Positions 1-12,000 of a DNA stretch of 64,000 nucleotides are shown here, piece after piece. The stretch comes from Candidatus Gastranaerophilales bacterium (GTDB taxonomy: Bacteria; Cyanobacteriota; Vampirovibrionia; Gastranaerophilales; Gastranaerophilaceae), in the NCBI GenBank assembly GCA_944323735.1, contig CALUTO010000001.1:122822-186821 (forward strand), in the 5' to 3' direction. The position numbers and the translations under genes are program-made. A model generated the notes under the pieces. It was not told the DNA's origin. It saw nothing but the letters and a program-made list of their open reading frames with translations, and searched no databases. Numbering within the stretch: the first letter of the stretch is position 1; every line of letters begins with the position of its first letter.

Positions 1-3000
1 TTTTGTATCATCTTTAGCAACACCGACAAGCATACCCGTTCCAGAAAAACCCGTGACAGAAGAATTCACAATATCTATGTCAGATATAACAGAGTTTATT
101 GCGTGTCCCGCAAGAACACCTGTATCATAGCCATACGTAGTATTTACAACGGCATTTTCTATTGTCAGGTTTTTGACTTCTGCACCATCCAGTGAAGCGA
201 AGAGACCGACTTTTTCAATACTTCGTTCCGTATCGGTAATTTTCAGATTTGTGATTTTGTGTCCGTTACCGTTGAATATGCCTGTAAATGCATCCGGAGT
301 ATATCCTGAAGAAGCATCATATCCTATCGGAACAAAGTTTTGAACACCCGAGAGGTCTATATCTGCCATCAAAATATATTTTCCGTCAAGGTTGTTTCTT
401 ATCTGTTCAAGGTCTGCTGCTGTGTAAATTTTTATATAATCAGCATACGGCCCGTTATCCACTATTTCTGCTGCCTCGACTGAATAAGCAGCCAGACCGG
501 TGACTCTTGCAAAATCGCCTGTTGCGTTTATTGACGGTGCTGTTCCTTCTGCAGTTATAGTGAATTTTCCGTCTTTTATTTCTGCTGTTATACCGGTTAT
601 ATTCAGTGCATTGATTTCAGAAGCAATCTGCGAAAGCGTTTTGCCTTTTGTGTCGATAACAGTTCCGCCCTGCACCTGTATCGTTCCGTTTAGAACAGTC
701 TCATCGCCCGTCAGGGATGAAGAAGCACCCTGAACTATTGTTACTGAATACGGGTCTTTGTTTTCTATTGTGGCATTTTCCGTAATATATGCAGCAAATC
801 CGGTCACACGAGCAAAATCGCCCGAGGCTTTTATTTCTGATGCTTCACCAGCAAACTCTATGGTAAATCGACCGTCTTTTATTTCTGCACTGACTTTTGA
901 GGGGTCAAGAGCATTTATTTCGGATATTATCTGGTCTAATGTCTTTCCTTTTACATCAACCGTGTCATCGCCTATCTGCAATTCTCCGCCGACGATTATC
1001 TCGCTTCCTGTCAGATTTTCAGTCTGTCCGACAAGCTCGACCGTTGAAGTGCCGGCTCCGGTGACAAATTCCTGAATACCCGTGACACGTGCTGCATCGC
1101 CTGTGGCTTTGAGCTGCAGATTGCTCGTTTTTGCAACGAGGGTAAATTTGCCGTCTGTTATAGAAACTTCTACATCTTCAAGATTAAACGCATTCAGCTC
1201 GTCTATAACCTGTGAAAGCGTTTTACCGGCTGCGTCTACAACATTACTGCCAAGACTGATAGTACCTGAGAGAATCACCTCGGAGCCTGTCAGGTTTTCT
1301 CTTTGTCCCTGATAGGTGTATTCAGCAAATGGATTATCGGCGCCCGTGGAGCTTCCAGCCGATACAGTATAGTCTGCAAGTCCTGTTATTCTCGCAAAAT
1401 CTCCTGAGGCAACTATGCTAACCGAACCTCTTTCACTTCTTATTGTGAATTTTCCGTCTTTTATTTCCGCAGTTACATTCTGTATTCCAAGGTCATTTAT
1501 TTCTTTTATAACCTGATTTAAAGTTTTTCCGTCTGTGTCTATGACACTTGAACCGGCTATCTGCACACTGCCGCCGATAAATGTTTCATTACCGGTCAGA
1601 CCACCGTTTTGTCCCTGTAAATACGTGATAGTAACATAGGTTCCGCCTGACGAGGAGGACGCAACATTCGACAATGTTGCTCCGGTTGTTCCGTATCCTG
1701 CCAGACCCGATACTCGTGCAAAGTCTCCTGATGCAACTACATCAACTATTCCATTTTCACTCAATATCGTAAAAGCACCGTCTTTTAGTAATGCAGTAAC
1801 ACCTTCTATGCCCTGCGCATTAATTGCGTCAACAACCTCCTGCATAGTCATGCCTGTTGTATCAATTTTCGTTCCGCCGGACACATGAACAGTACCGTTC
1901 AAAAGCAACTCGGAACCGTCAAGTGTGCTGTTTGCTCCCTGCATCTGGGTAAGAACTTCAGCACTTACGGAGGTTGAAGTGCCTGCATTCACCGCATAAG
2001 AAGCAAGTCCTGTTATTCTTGCAAAATCACCGGTCGCAGTAACAGACGGGGCATTTGCACCGGAAATTTTTAATGTAAATCTGCCGTCTGTTATTGATGC
2101 TGTCAGACCCTCTATACCCTGTGCATTAATCTCGTCTATAACCTGAGCAAGTGTCTTGCCCGATGTGTCGATTACTGCTCCGTCTCCGATTTGCACTGTT
2201 CCGCCTACCGATGTAATGTCCTCTGTAAGCGATACTGTAGAACCTTTTACAATTGTATAACTTTCGGTATTTTCATCAACGACATTGGAGCTGCTGCCTG
2301 TACCGGTGATATACTCTGCCATGCCGGTCACTCTTGCGAAATCGCCGGTGGCTTCAATGCTTACAGAACCGTTTGTACTTGTTACCGTGAATTTGCCGTC
2401 TGTAACAGAGGCTGTTATTCCGGTGAGTCCGAGATTATTTATTTCTTCAATAATTTCATCAAGTGTTTTTCCTGATGTGTCAATAGTGTTACCGTTTATA
2501 GTAACACTTCCTCCGGCAACCATTGTACTTCCGGTGAGTGATGCATTTTGACCCTGATATTTCAAAACCGTAATGTCCGGTCCATCAGGTGTACCTGCAT
2601 CGTCCGTAACAGTTGCACCGCCTGTCATATATGTAGCCATGCCTGTTACTCTGGCAAGATCGCCTGTAACAATTATTTTCGGTGCATCAGTTCCCATACT
2701 CATTATGGTGAATTTACCGTCCTGTATCGACGCAGTTGCGTTTATTCCCAGATTATTTATTTCATCAATAATTTCATCCAGCGTTTTGCCTTCTGCGTCT
2801 ATTACAGTGCCGTCCGCAATCTGAATAGTACCGTTTATTACATTTATATCACCGGTGAGGTTGTCAGCTGCACCCTGCATAATCACTGCATTCGGTGCAG
2901 GAGGTTCTGTTCCGTCAGGAGCATTGCCCTGAATAGTGTATGTGCCGAGTCCTGTTGCACGCCCGAAATCACCGACTCCGCCTATTGTGTATTCAATCTG

Positions 3001-5574
3001 ATATACGCTGTCGTCAATGGCTACAAGCTGGAATTGTCCGGTTGAAGTGAGTTTTGCCTCGACCTTTGTTTCATCTTTATGAGCGTTTATTATGTTTATA
3101 CAATCACCGATTGTTTCGCCCATATCCATGGTCACGCCGTTTATGGTGAGTGTCGAGCCTTTTAAGACCTGTGAATAATCGTCAAGCCCTGTGACACCTC
3201 CGGTTACTGTTGCGTACTGGATTTCTACGTGGGAATTTGAACCGTCTATCGTTGTATATGTGCCTGCGCCTATAACCCTGCCTATATCACCCGAGGTTAC
3301 ATGGAAGGTGATATTCTGCTCTCCGCTTTCTATATTTCTCAGCACAAATCTGCCTTCGTCATTCAAAAAGGCTTCGACTCCTGTTGCCGCAGAATGTGCG
3401 TTTATTGCATTCAGAGCCTCTGAAATGTTTGTGCCGACTGCAATGCTTAAGCCGTTAACCTCTACGGTGCTGTTCATTATCTGCGTACCGTATGTAACAG
3501 AATTAGCCGTTGTGAGCGTGGTTTTTGTATCGCCGTATTTCTCTTCAGTTCCAGCTATTACCTGATATCCGATAATACCGGTAATCTGTCCGAAGTTTCC
3601 GTTTACATCCTGAACAGAAATCGGCAGTGCGCCGTGACGGGTTTCTGTTAAAACAAGTTTTCCATTTTCATCAATAGAGGCTGTTACGTTCGTACGGTTT
3701 GTTACGGCGTTTATGTTCTCAATTGCGCTTTCTACAGTGCCTTCTGCAATGTTTACCGTTATACCGTTGATTTTTATTGTAGATACGCCCACTTCTGTAT
3801 TTGCATTAACAATTTCCGTTCCGGTCAATGTCGATGCCGAACCTTCTGCACCGGTAACAGAATTCGACGCAGCAACACTTTCGGTAGTCAAGCCCGTAAC
3901 AGTACCAAAATTACTTGTTCCGCCTTCTATATACAGAGAAGTGGCACCGGTATAAAGGTTGCGGATAGAAACATGATTGTCCTTGTATTCGGCAACTATT
4001 CCGAGTTCTTCACTGTACTGATTGATTTGGGCAAGTGTCTCTTCTATGCTTCCGCCTTTGAGCTGTATGGTCGTTCCGTTTATTTTAAAAGAACCTGCCG
4101 TGACCACCCCTGCCTGTGTGATGTCCGTGATTTCTTTTGAGCCGGTTGTGTGTGTAAAATAGTCACCGTCAAGACCCGGAGACAAAACGCCTGTTGACTG
4201 AGTCCCTTCAGTCATTCCTACGAATTCGGTAAAATCGCTTGTACCTGCCTCAACAGTAATATTATAGCCGGAGCCCTTATTGTTCTGGACTATTTCGAAA
4301 ACACCGTTTTCTATAGTCGCAGAAACGCCAATGCCCGAGTTGTTAACCTTATTGATTATATCGCTAATGTTGTCATCTTCGTCGATTGTTATAACAGCTG
4401 ATTTTTCCTCGCCGTTATATGAAGATATAATCTTAAAGGTTCCGGTTGTGTAGCCGGTAGAATCGTCATTTATTGCAACTGTGCCGGAAAGTTTTTGTGC
4501 AGTACCGTCATTTCCCATAACAAGACTGCCGGTGTTCATGCTTCCGCCTTCTGTAAAGCCTATGGCGTTTGTAAAATTGCTCGTTCCTTTCTTAATTTCA
4601 ATCAGTACATTGCCGGTTCTGTTTGCAACAAATACGAGTTTGTTGTCTTTTAACATCGCCCCTACTCCGTACTTTTCGTCAGAGTTTATCGTTGTTAAAA
4701 GGTTGTTGAGAGTTGTGTCTTTTGTAATATATATTTCCTGTCCGTTTATGGAAAATGTTCCCTGAGACATTGTAAAACCGAGGATTTCACCAAAATTCGT
4801 ATTCTGGTTCGTTATCTTCATAGAATTTCCGGATTCGGCTTCTATATAAAAATGGTTGTATGCGTCAAATCCGGCTTTGTATCCGTTTACACGCAGTTTT
4901 TCAATAACATCATTCAGCGTATCGGAGCCGTTGATTGATATCAGTTTTCCGCCCAGTTCAAAAGTGCCGGTTGTGACACCGAGTCTGCTCATCGTCATTG
5001 AACCGGTTAAGTCCGCTCTGGTCGAGGTAAGACGCTTGCCGTCAAAGCTTCCTGCAAACAAATCCACTATTTTTGTTTCAGGGTCAATATTTACACCTTT
5101 TAACTGTGTACTCACTGCCTGCGTTGCTGTAGCAACCTGCTTTATATTGAACTCAATCCTCTGTGAATCAACATTGCTGCTGATTAACTCCCCTGTGACC
5201 GCCGAGCTGTTTGTGTTTGTAATATCAAGTATTGAAGATGCGGAGGATGATTTTATACTGTTTATAAAATCGTCGAGTGATGAAACAGTACGTGTATAAG
5301 AACTCTTTAAAGAGGATAGAGTCGTGAGTTTATTTGTTATATTAGACGAGCTGCTGTAGAGTTTGTCGATTGTCTGCTGTAAGCTGTCAAGGTAATCCAC
5401 ATAAGAGCTGTTAATCTGGTTTGCATAAGAACTTCCGGTTACGCCTGCACCGAGGGAGGACGAGGACGCAAGTGCACCGGAGTTTTTCTGTCTGCTTAAC
5501 AAAACATTGTTTACAAGCGACGAGATAGACGCATTTCTAGAGGAGAGACCGTTTGCATTAATACTTAAATCCAT
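1..5574 (-). CDS. Giant FliD-like repeat protein with GLUG-type region (3' partial)
   Basis: The frame is open from ATG 5574 to the window edge (1858 codons, no stop), so the C-terminus is missing. GGAGG lies 9 bases before the start. The N-terminus (MDLSINANGLSSRNASISSL) and the following Ser/Asn/Thr-rich helical stretch resemble the FliD N-terminal domain. From about residue 170 to 1700 there are about 15 Flagellin_IN-like units of roughly 100 residues (DNA period about 280-360). They have the pattern LTGS..(I/L)xxGT, GKTLxQxIxEINAL, xIxDGKFT, then GDFARVTG. After about residue 1715 (below position 430) the sequence changes to a GLUG-type region, for example MADIDLSG, FTGIFNGNGHKITNL and YDTGVLAGH. 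GLUG repeats are known from surface and secreted proteins. FliD is normally about 450-650 residues and caps the flagellar filament. A secreted, possibly flagellar-exported, surface adhesin is my inference. It is a paralogue of the divergent gene at 6017. Confidence 0.85.
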   Translation of the reverse strand, partial: MDLSINANGLSSRNASISSLVNNVLLSRQKNSGALASSSSLGAGVTGSSYANQINSSYVDYLDSLQQTIDKLYSSSSNITNKLTTLSSLKSSYTRTVSSLDDFINSIKSSSASSILDITNTNSSAVTGELISSNVDSQRIEFNIKQVATATQAVSTQLKGVNIDPETKIVDLFAGSFDGKRLTSTRADLTGSMTMSRLGVTTGTFELGGKLISINGSDTLNDVIEKLRVNGYKAGFDAYNHFYIEAESGNSMKITNQNTNFGEILGFTMSQGTFSINGQEIYITKDTTLNNLLTTINSDEKYGVGAMLKDNKLVFVANRTGNVLIEIKKGTSNFTNAIGFTEGGSMNTGSLVMGNDGTAQKLSGTVAINDDSTGYTTGTFKIISSYNGEEKSAVITIDEDDNISDIINKVNNSGIGVSATIENGVFEIVQNNKGSGYNITVEAGTSDFTEFVGMTEGTQSTGVLSPGLDGDYFTHTTGSKEITDITQAGVVTAGSFKINGTTIQLKGGSIEETLAQINQYSEELGIVAEYKDNHVSIRNLYTGATSLYIEGGTSNFGTVTGLTTESVAASNSVTGAEGSASTLTGTEIVNANTEVGVSTIKINGITVNIAEGTVESAIENINAVTNRTNVTASIDENGKLVLTETRHGALPISVQDVNGNFGQITGIIGYQVIAGTEEKYGDTKTTLTTANSVTYGTQIMNSTVEVNGLSIAVGTNISEALNAINAHSAATGVEAFLNDEGRFVLRNIESGEQNITFHVTSGDIGRVIGAGTYTTIDGSNSHVEIQYATVTGGVTGLDDYSQVLKGSTLTINGVTMDMGETIGDCINIINAHKDETKVEAKLTSTGQFQLVAIDDSVYQIEYTIGGVGDFGRATGLGTYTIQGNAPDGTEPPAPNAVIMQGAADNLTGDINVINGTIQIADGTVIDAEGKTLDEIIDEINNLGINATASIQDGKFTIMSMGTDAPKIIVTGDLARVTGMATYMTGGATVTDDAGTPDGPDITVLKYQGQNASLTGSTMVAGGSVTINGNTIDTSGKTLDEIIEEINNLGLTGITASVTDGKFTVTSTNGSVSIEATGDFARVTGMAEYITGTGSSSNVVDENTESYTIVKGSTVSLTEDITSVGGTVQIGDGAVIDTSGKTLAQVIDEINAQGIEGLTASITDGRFTLKISGANAPSVTATGDFARITGLASYAVNAGTSTSVSAEVLTQMQGANSTLDGSELLLNGTVHVSGGTKIDTTGMTMQEVVDAINAQGIEGVTALLKDGAFTILSENGIVDVVASGDFARVSGLAGYGTTGATLSNVASSSSGGTYVTITYLQGQNGGLTGNETFIGGSVQIAGSSVIDTDGKTLNQVIKEINDLGIQNVTAEIKDGKFTIRSERGSVSIVASGDFARITGLADYTVSAGSSTGADNPFAEYTYQGQRENLTGSEVILSGTISLGSNVVDAAGKTLSQVIDELNAFNLEDVEVSITDGKFTLVAKTSNLQLKATGDAARVTGIQEFVTGAGTSTVELVGQTENLTGSEIIVGGELQIGDDTVDVKGKTLDQIISEINALDPSKVSAEIKDGRFTIEFAGEASEIKASGDFARVTGFAAYITENATIENKDPYSVTIVQGASSSLTGDETVLNGTIQVQGGTVIDTKGKTLSQIASEINALNITGITAEIKDGKFTITAEGTAPSINATGDFARVTGLAAYSVEAAEIVDNGPYADYIKIYTAADLEQIRNNLDGKYILMADIDLSGVQNFVPIGYDASSGYTPDAFTGIFNGNGHKITNLKITDTERSIEKVGLFASLDGAEVKNLTIENAVVNTTYGYDTGVLAGHAINSVISDIDIVNSSVTGFSGTGMLVGVAKDDTK

Positions 5575-5690
5575 AGCAAACAACCTCCGTCAATAATGAA
5601 GGACATTTTTCCGTAAATATTAAACTGTCCGACTACACACTCTACCATGCGTAATACCTGATTTTACTATTTACACAACTCGACATAAAC

Positions 5691-5719
5691 AGTATATCAC
5701 ATTGATATAAATACCGCAA
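5691..5719 (-). promoter_or_regulatory. Sigma-70-type promoter for the minus-strand giant gene
   Basis: On the minus strand TTGCGG (5719-5714) is followed after 17 bases by TATACT (5696-5691), with a TG extended -10 element just upstream of it. The bases after the -10 box (GTTTATGTCG) are the same as those after the plus-strand promoter. Confidence 0.65.
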
Positions 5720-5821
5720 CTAAAAAATTAATAATTGTAAAATTAACATCTGTTTTACTTTAAATAAACTACAAATTTAGGGAGCTTCAGGGAAAAAATA
5801 TTACAGATTATAAATTTTTAA

Positions 5822-5850
5822 TTGCAGATATGATGTCAATATGATATACT
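5822..5850 (+). promoter_or_regulatory. Sigma-70-type promoter for the plus-strand giant gene
   Basis: TTGCAG (5822-5827), a 17-base spacer and TATACT (5845-5850), with TGA directly before the -10 box (extended -10). Transcription should begin near 5857, giving a leader of about 160 bases. No sigma-28 flagellar promoter pattern is apparent. Confidence 0.65.
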
Positions 5851-6016
5851 GTTTATGTCGTAGTAGAGTTGATTAAAAAATTACGGATCCTATGGATTTA
5901 AATTCATTGTGCAAAATGAATAGTGCTGATTTTTGCAATGCTGAAGTTTTTTATATGAACTGCAGTGCGATTTTCAATGAAAAAAATTCAAGTCTCTGTA
6001 GAAATACGGAGGCAGC

Positions 6017-9000
6017 ATGAGTATTATAATAAACGGACTTAACACCAGCAGAAATTCATCTATCAGTGCAATGATTAATAATGTACTGAGCCAGAAGCAG
6101 CAGTCACTCGGCACTTTATACCAGCAAAAAGCAGCAATTGAGGAAATGTTCAATCAGGTTGCAACAGGTGCATACACTGCAGGGTCTCAGATATACCAGC
6201 TCAACAACTACTACAATTCACAAATAATCGGACTACAATCCACAATCAATACACTGAGTTCACAGGCAAACATCAACAACTACAAAATTACGACACTGAA
6301 TTCCCTGAAAAACAATTACACAAAAACAGTAACCTCTCTTGATGATTTTCTTAAAAGCATAAAAGAATCTTCTACGACTACAAGCAATCTTGACTTTGTA
6401 AACACAAATCCCGATGTTACAGATGTTGTAATAAACAGCAACAATGTTGCAACCCAGAAAATTGAATACAATGTCACACAGATAGCCACGGCAACAAAAG
6501 CAATAAGCGATACGCTGAAAGGCGAGAATATCAGCCTCAATACAAAAATCACGGATTTAATTGCCGGAAATTACAACGGAACACGTGTTTCCACGACAAG
6601 AAATGACCTTACAGAGTCGATGACAATGACCGAACTCGGGGTAAAAAGCGGTATTCTGAATATAGGAAACACAACCATTTCCGTAAACAGCACCAATACG
6701 CTCGGAGACATCATAGATGCACTAAAATCTGACGGATACGGTGCAGGAATAGAAAACGGACAATTATACATAGACTCAAAAGGAGTTAAATCGATGAATA
6801 TACACGACCAGACGTCTAATCTGGCTGAAAAAATCGGTTTAACAATCTCTACAGGTACTTTTTCAATAAACGGCAATGAACTTGAAATTGACTCAAATAC
6901 GACAATAAATGACTTATTCAACGAAATCAACAACAATGAAAAGTACGGAGTCGGTGCTGTTCTCGATGAAAACAAAATAACATTGATTGCAAACAGAACC
7001 GGAAACGTTCTCATAGAAATAGCAAAAGGTTCAAGCAACTTCACAAATGTCATCGGATTTACCACCGGCGGCAAAATGATTGAGGACAATCTTGTTCTCG
7101 GTTCTGACGGCTCTGTTCAAACTCTGACCGGCGGAAAAGCTGTTTCTTCAATCACCGGAGGATTTAAAGAAGGCTCATTTGTAATTCAAAAAACTCTGAA
7201 CGGCATAGCATCACAGGAAACAATAAATGTTGAAGCAGGCGACACTATAGATGAAATTATAGAAAAAATAAACGCCTCCTCTCTTGATATAACGGCCGCT
7301 GTTGAAAATGACAGATTTGTCATAAAAAACAATGTAAAAGGAGAAGGCTACAGCATCACTGTTGAATCAGGAAATTCAGATTTCACGGAAAAAGTAGGAC
7401 TTACTGATGAAATGGTTTCCACAGGTGTTGCCAATACAGACGGAGACACACAGTATTTTACGACATTAACGGGTATAAAAAATATAATAAACCCGCTTAA
7501 TGTTCAAATAACAGCAGGTTCCTTTAAAATCAACGACACTACAATAGAACTGAATGCCGGCACACTTTCCGCTGCCATTGACAAAATCAACGAATACACA
7601 AATCAAACCGGAGTTGTAGCTAAATTTGATACAGAAAACGGACATGTTATTTTGCAAAACAGAGAGACCGGAAATCAGGGACTGACTGTAGAAGGCGGCA
7701 CAAGCAACTTCGGAGTAATTGCCGGTTTTACGACAGAAAGCAGCTCTTCTGCAGCAGCGACTATCGGTCATCAGGGCTCAAAGACTACACTTACCGGCTC
7801 TGAAAATGTTGATACATCAACAATGATAGAAAACTCGGCAATAAATATAAACGGAACAGTTATAAATATTAATGCCGGCACACTGCAGGACGCAATAGAC
7901 CAGATTAACGCAAAATCAGATACGACATCAATCACTGCGTCAATCGAAAACAACAGACTTGTCCTTTCCGAAATGAGAAACGGAACTCTGCCAATCTCTG
8001 TTAAAGATATTTCCGGCAACTTCGGTCAGCTGACGGGCATAATAGGCTATCAGGTATCCGCAGGACAGGAAGAAAAATACGGAAGTTCAAAAACAACATT
8101 CACCGCAACAAAAACCGTAAGCAATTCTGATGAAATCTTAGACAGTGTTGTGAATATTAACGGGAAAAGCATTACTTTAAGCGGAAATATATCCTCCGCC
8201 ATTGCAACAATCAACGCCAACTCTGCTACGACAGGAGTTGAAGCTTTTATTGACGGAAACGGAAAATTTGTATTAAGAAACACAAGTGCAGGCTCCGCAG
8301 GCCTAAGCTTTTCAGTAGAATCAGGAGATTTCGGACGTGTAATCGGAACAGGCACATATACCACAGTAAGCGGAGAAACATCCCATGTTGAAAAACAGCA
8401 CGCAACCGTGACAGGTGCCGTGACAGGACTTGATGAATATTCACAGGTGCTTGCCGGTTCAAAAATCCAGTTCGGCTCTACAATAATAGACCTCGGTGCC
8501 AGTGTCGGTGCTGCATTGCTTGCTATCAACAACAACAAAGAAATTACAGGGGTAGAAGCATTATTAAACGATTCCGGACAGTTTGTTCTTCGGGCAACAA
8601 GCGATACTACACAAAGCATCTCATTTAAAGTCATAGGCGTAGGAGACTTCGGCAGAGTTACCGGACTCGGTTCCTACACAGTAGGCGCAGCCCCCTCCAA
8701 CGGAGAGCATGTAAATTACACCTACAGCAAACTCACCGGACAAAATACCGTAGACCTTGAAACAGAGATTACGGAATCGCAAATTACAATAGGCTTTGTC
8801 AACGATGCCGGTGTTGATGTTGAAAAAACATTTTTACTAAAAGACGGCACTTTAGAAGACGCAATAAACACAATTAACAAAGAAAACTGGTATGTAAAAG
8901 CAGAAATTTCAAACGGCAAACTGCAATTTGTTTCAAGAGACGCAGGCCCGTTCAGGATAAACCTGAGCGTTGATAAAGTAAACGGCATCACCGGCGACTT

Positions 9001-12000
9001 TGGACGGGTAGTCGGAATGGCAAGTAGCACCACGCTTGATGGAACAATTTCACACCTCAAAAAGGATCCGGCTCAATATGTCGGTGCAACAAGCGGACTA
9101 AACTCCTACGATGAAATAATAGGAACAAACTCTATACGCCTCTGGATGACAAGAAATAACTCATACACCGGTGTAAACACACCCGAAGGCTCCGGTGCTC
9201 TGGCTTCAGTAGCCCAGACTATCACCTTCAACGACAAAGACGGAAACGGATATATTTCCATTCAGGATGCTATAGACAGCATTAATGATGTAAAACATCT
9301 AACAAAAATAGAAGCCTCGCTTGAAAACGGGCAGTTTGTACTGCGCCAGACAGATGCAAATACAGCAGGAGAAGGCGACACAATAAATTTTGAAGTCTCG
9401 GGAGACGGAGACTTTGCCAGAGTTGCAGGCTTCGGTGACTATACGACAATCGGTCAGGCGGATACAGGAAACATAACCGGTCAGACTTTTAGTACACTCA
9501 CCGGCTCAAGAGATGTCGAATCGAGCAATGAAGTACTTGAAAGCACCTTTAAGTTCACTATAACTAAAGCCGATGCTCTAAATTCGGCAGGCATCAATAT
9601 GTCAGTAAATATAAACATTGCTGACGGCTCACTTTCAGACGCCGTTGCCTCAATCAATCAACAGCTTGCAGCAGCCGGTATCTCTGTCACTGCATCCATT
9701 AACAATGGGAAATTCGAGTTTAAGTCAGATTTAGCAGGCGATTACAATATTTCCGTTGATATGACAAACAGTGACTTCGGACGTGTAATAGGTATAGGCT
9801 CTCACACAACCGCAGACGGAACTTACACTGTCACTGACAAACAGGCTGCAAAAGTTACCGGGGGAGTCACAGGACTAAAATACGACACGCAGCTTACCGG
9901 AACAGTACAATTAACTCTTCAGGGCATAAAGACCTCTACCTCAACAGGTGTAAATACAGAAGGCGGAACAAACAACTCCGTATCCTCCGTAAAAACAATA
10001 ACGCTCTCCGGCACAATCGAAAATGCCCTTAATGCAATTAATGCACAGACTCAAACCACACAAATACGTGCATATCTCGATGCTGACGGGCGGTTTGTGC
10101 TCGAACAGGTCAACGCTAATACGGAAAACGAGTTTGACACGATATCTTTTTCCGTACAGGGAACAGGAGACTTCGGTGCAGTAACAGGGCTCAGTGCTTA
10201 TGTTTCATACGGAAAAGACAATACAGGAACGACAACGGGTCAGACAAACACCTATATTTCCGGCGTAGTAGATAATCTCAAAGGAACAGAACAGGTTACG
10301 GCAGGAAAAGTTACAATCACTCTTGTGAATGATGTGCACAGCTGGAATAACGCCGTTGAAACAACCTTCGATGTAGATATATCAGGAACCGTACAGAATG
10401 TTGCGGAACAGATTAACGCAAAAGCCAGAGAGCTTGGACTTGAACTGGAAGCATACATTGACGGAGCAAACGGAAGATTTACATTAAAATCAACTTCTTT
10501 CGGCCCTGATGAAATTTCTATTGCCGTTCAAGACAGCGACTTCGGACGAATAACAGGTATTGCCAATTATACACTGGATTTCGGCACAGTGACTTCCGGA
10601 AATTCAACGTATGAACTTCACCCGACACTCTCAGGCGGTAATGAAGTCACAGGAGATATAAAAATTCTCGGCGGCACGCTGGAAATCGGAGGAAAAACAA
10701 TAAACACTGCCAACAAAACAATTGAACAAATTGTAAATGAGGTAAACAATCTGGGTCTGGCAGGAGTTACGGCAGATTTAGAAACAGGCTATTTCAGAAT
10801 TAAAATGCTGGAAAACTCTGTTGACAATCTTTACGACATACAAGCAACAGGTGATTTCGCAAGGGTTACAGGATTTGCATCATATTCAGTCGGTTCAGCG
10901 ACCTATGTTGACGGCTCATACACAGTATCGGACGGAACACACTCATTCCAGACAAAAAGCGAAATGGGTCTGAATAAAGACACCGCATTTGCAGGCGGAA
11001 GCATCACAATAACCCACGATGACGGATACGGACAGAATACTTCATTTACAATTGACACAACAGGTAAAACCGTTGAACAGGTAGTTGCGGAAATAAATGC
11101 AGCAGGTCAGTCAGGCCCGAGTGTCGATAGTGTGGACGGCTACAGCAAAAACTATGTTTATGCAGAATACAAAAATGAGCAGATTGTAATAAAAACAAAT
11201 TACACGAACCACTCAATCAGTGCAGACGGAGATTTTGCAAGAGTAACAGGATTTTCGAAATATACCTCGGGTATTGCAACAAATTCAGCCCCGACTACTA
11301 CCGTCGAAACAGGAACATTTGAATACAAAAGCACTAATACAAAAAAATTAAGCGCAGACACGACTTTCGTAAACGGTTCAATAAGCATATCTTTTGAAAA
11401 CGCAGCAAACGGAACGCAGACAATCAGCGTAAATACAACAGGAAAAAATCTGTCACAAATAATATCAGAATTACAGACACAGGCAGAAGCCTATGGAGAT
11501 GAATTTTCAAAAGACGGGTATCTTATAAGCCGGCCGGAAATAAACTTTGACAGTTCAACAGGAAAAATATCAATCACCACATACGGCAGCAATCACACAA
11601 TAAATGCAACCGGCGATGCTGCACGTTTAACGGGTTTTGGAGACTACTCAGTCGCAATGGCTACAAATACACCGGGCAGTGTTTCTATAGTAGACGGAAA
11701 ATATGTATACACTGACGGCACCCTGACAGGTTCCGTAAATGTTTATGATTCAAACGGCAATGCACTTGAAAATCAGGACGGTTTTATCGAATTTTATCAG
11801 GGCAGCCAGAAAATAGGGTTTGTAAAAGTAGATGAAGGCGACAGTCTGCAAACTGTTCTAAATAAAATAAACAGCACTGTGCTTAACTTTAACGCTCCAT
11901 CTGACCTCCCGGGCGAAAATCTGAACTACAATCTTAACGCTGTTATTGATTCTAACGGAAGAATAAAAATTAATTATTCAGGTGCAATTTCTAATTTTTC

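Larger units (their letters stand above)
5575..6016. other. Divergent intergenic region between the two giant genes
   Basis: This 442-base non-coding stretch is very AT-rich and holds one outward-facing promoter for each giant gene (listed separately). The 20 bases 5681-5700, read on the minus strand, match 5841-5860 on the plus strand at 19 positions, forming a long-spaced inverted repeat that includes both -10 boxes. Leaders of roughly 110 (minus) and 160 bases (plus) follow. I see no ORF or convincing terminator. Confidence 0.7.

Noticed and set aside
500..5299. Series of plus-strand ORFs antisense to the left giant gene
   Set aside because: They are shadows of a repeated coding region: they recur with its period, carry no domains and lack ribosome-binding sites. 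The minus frame is open throughout.
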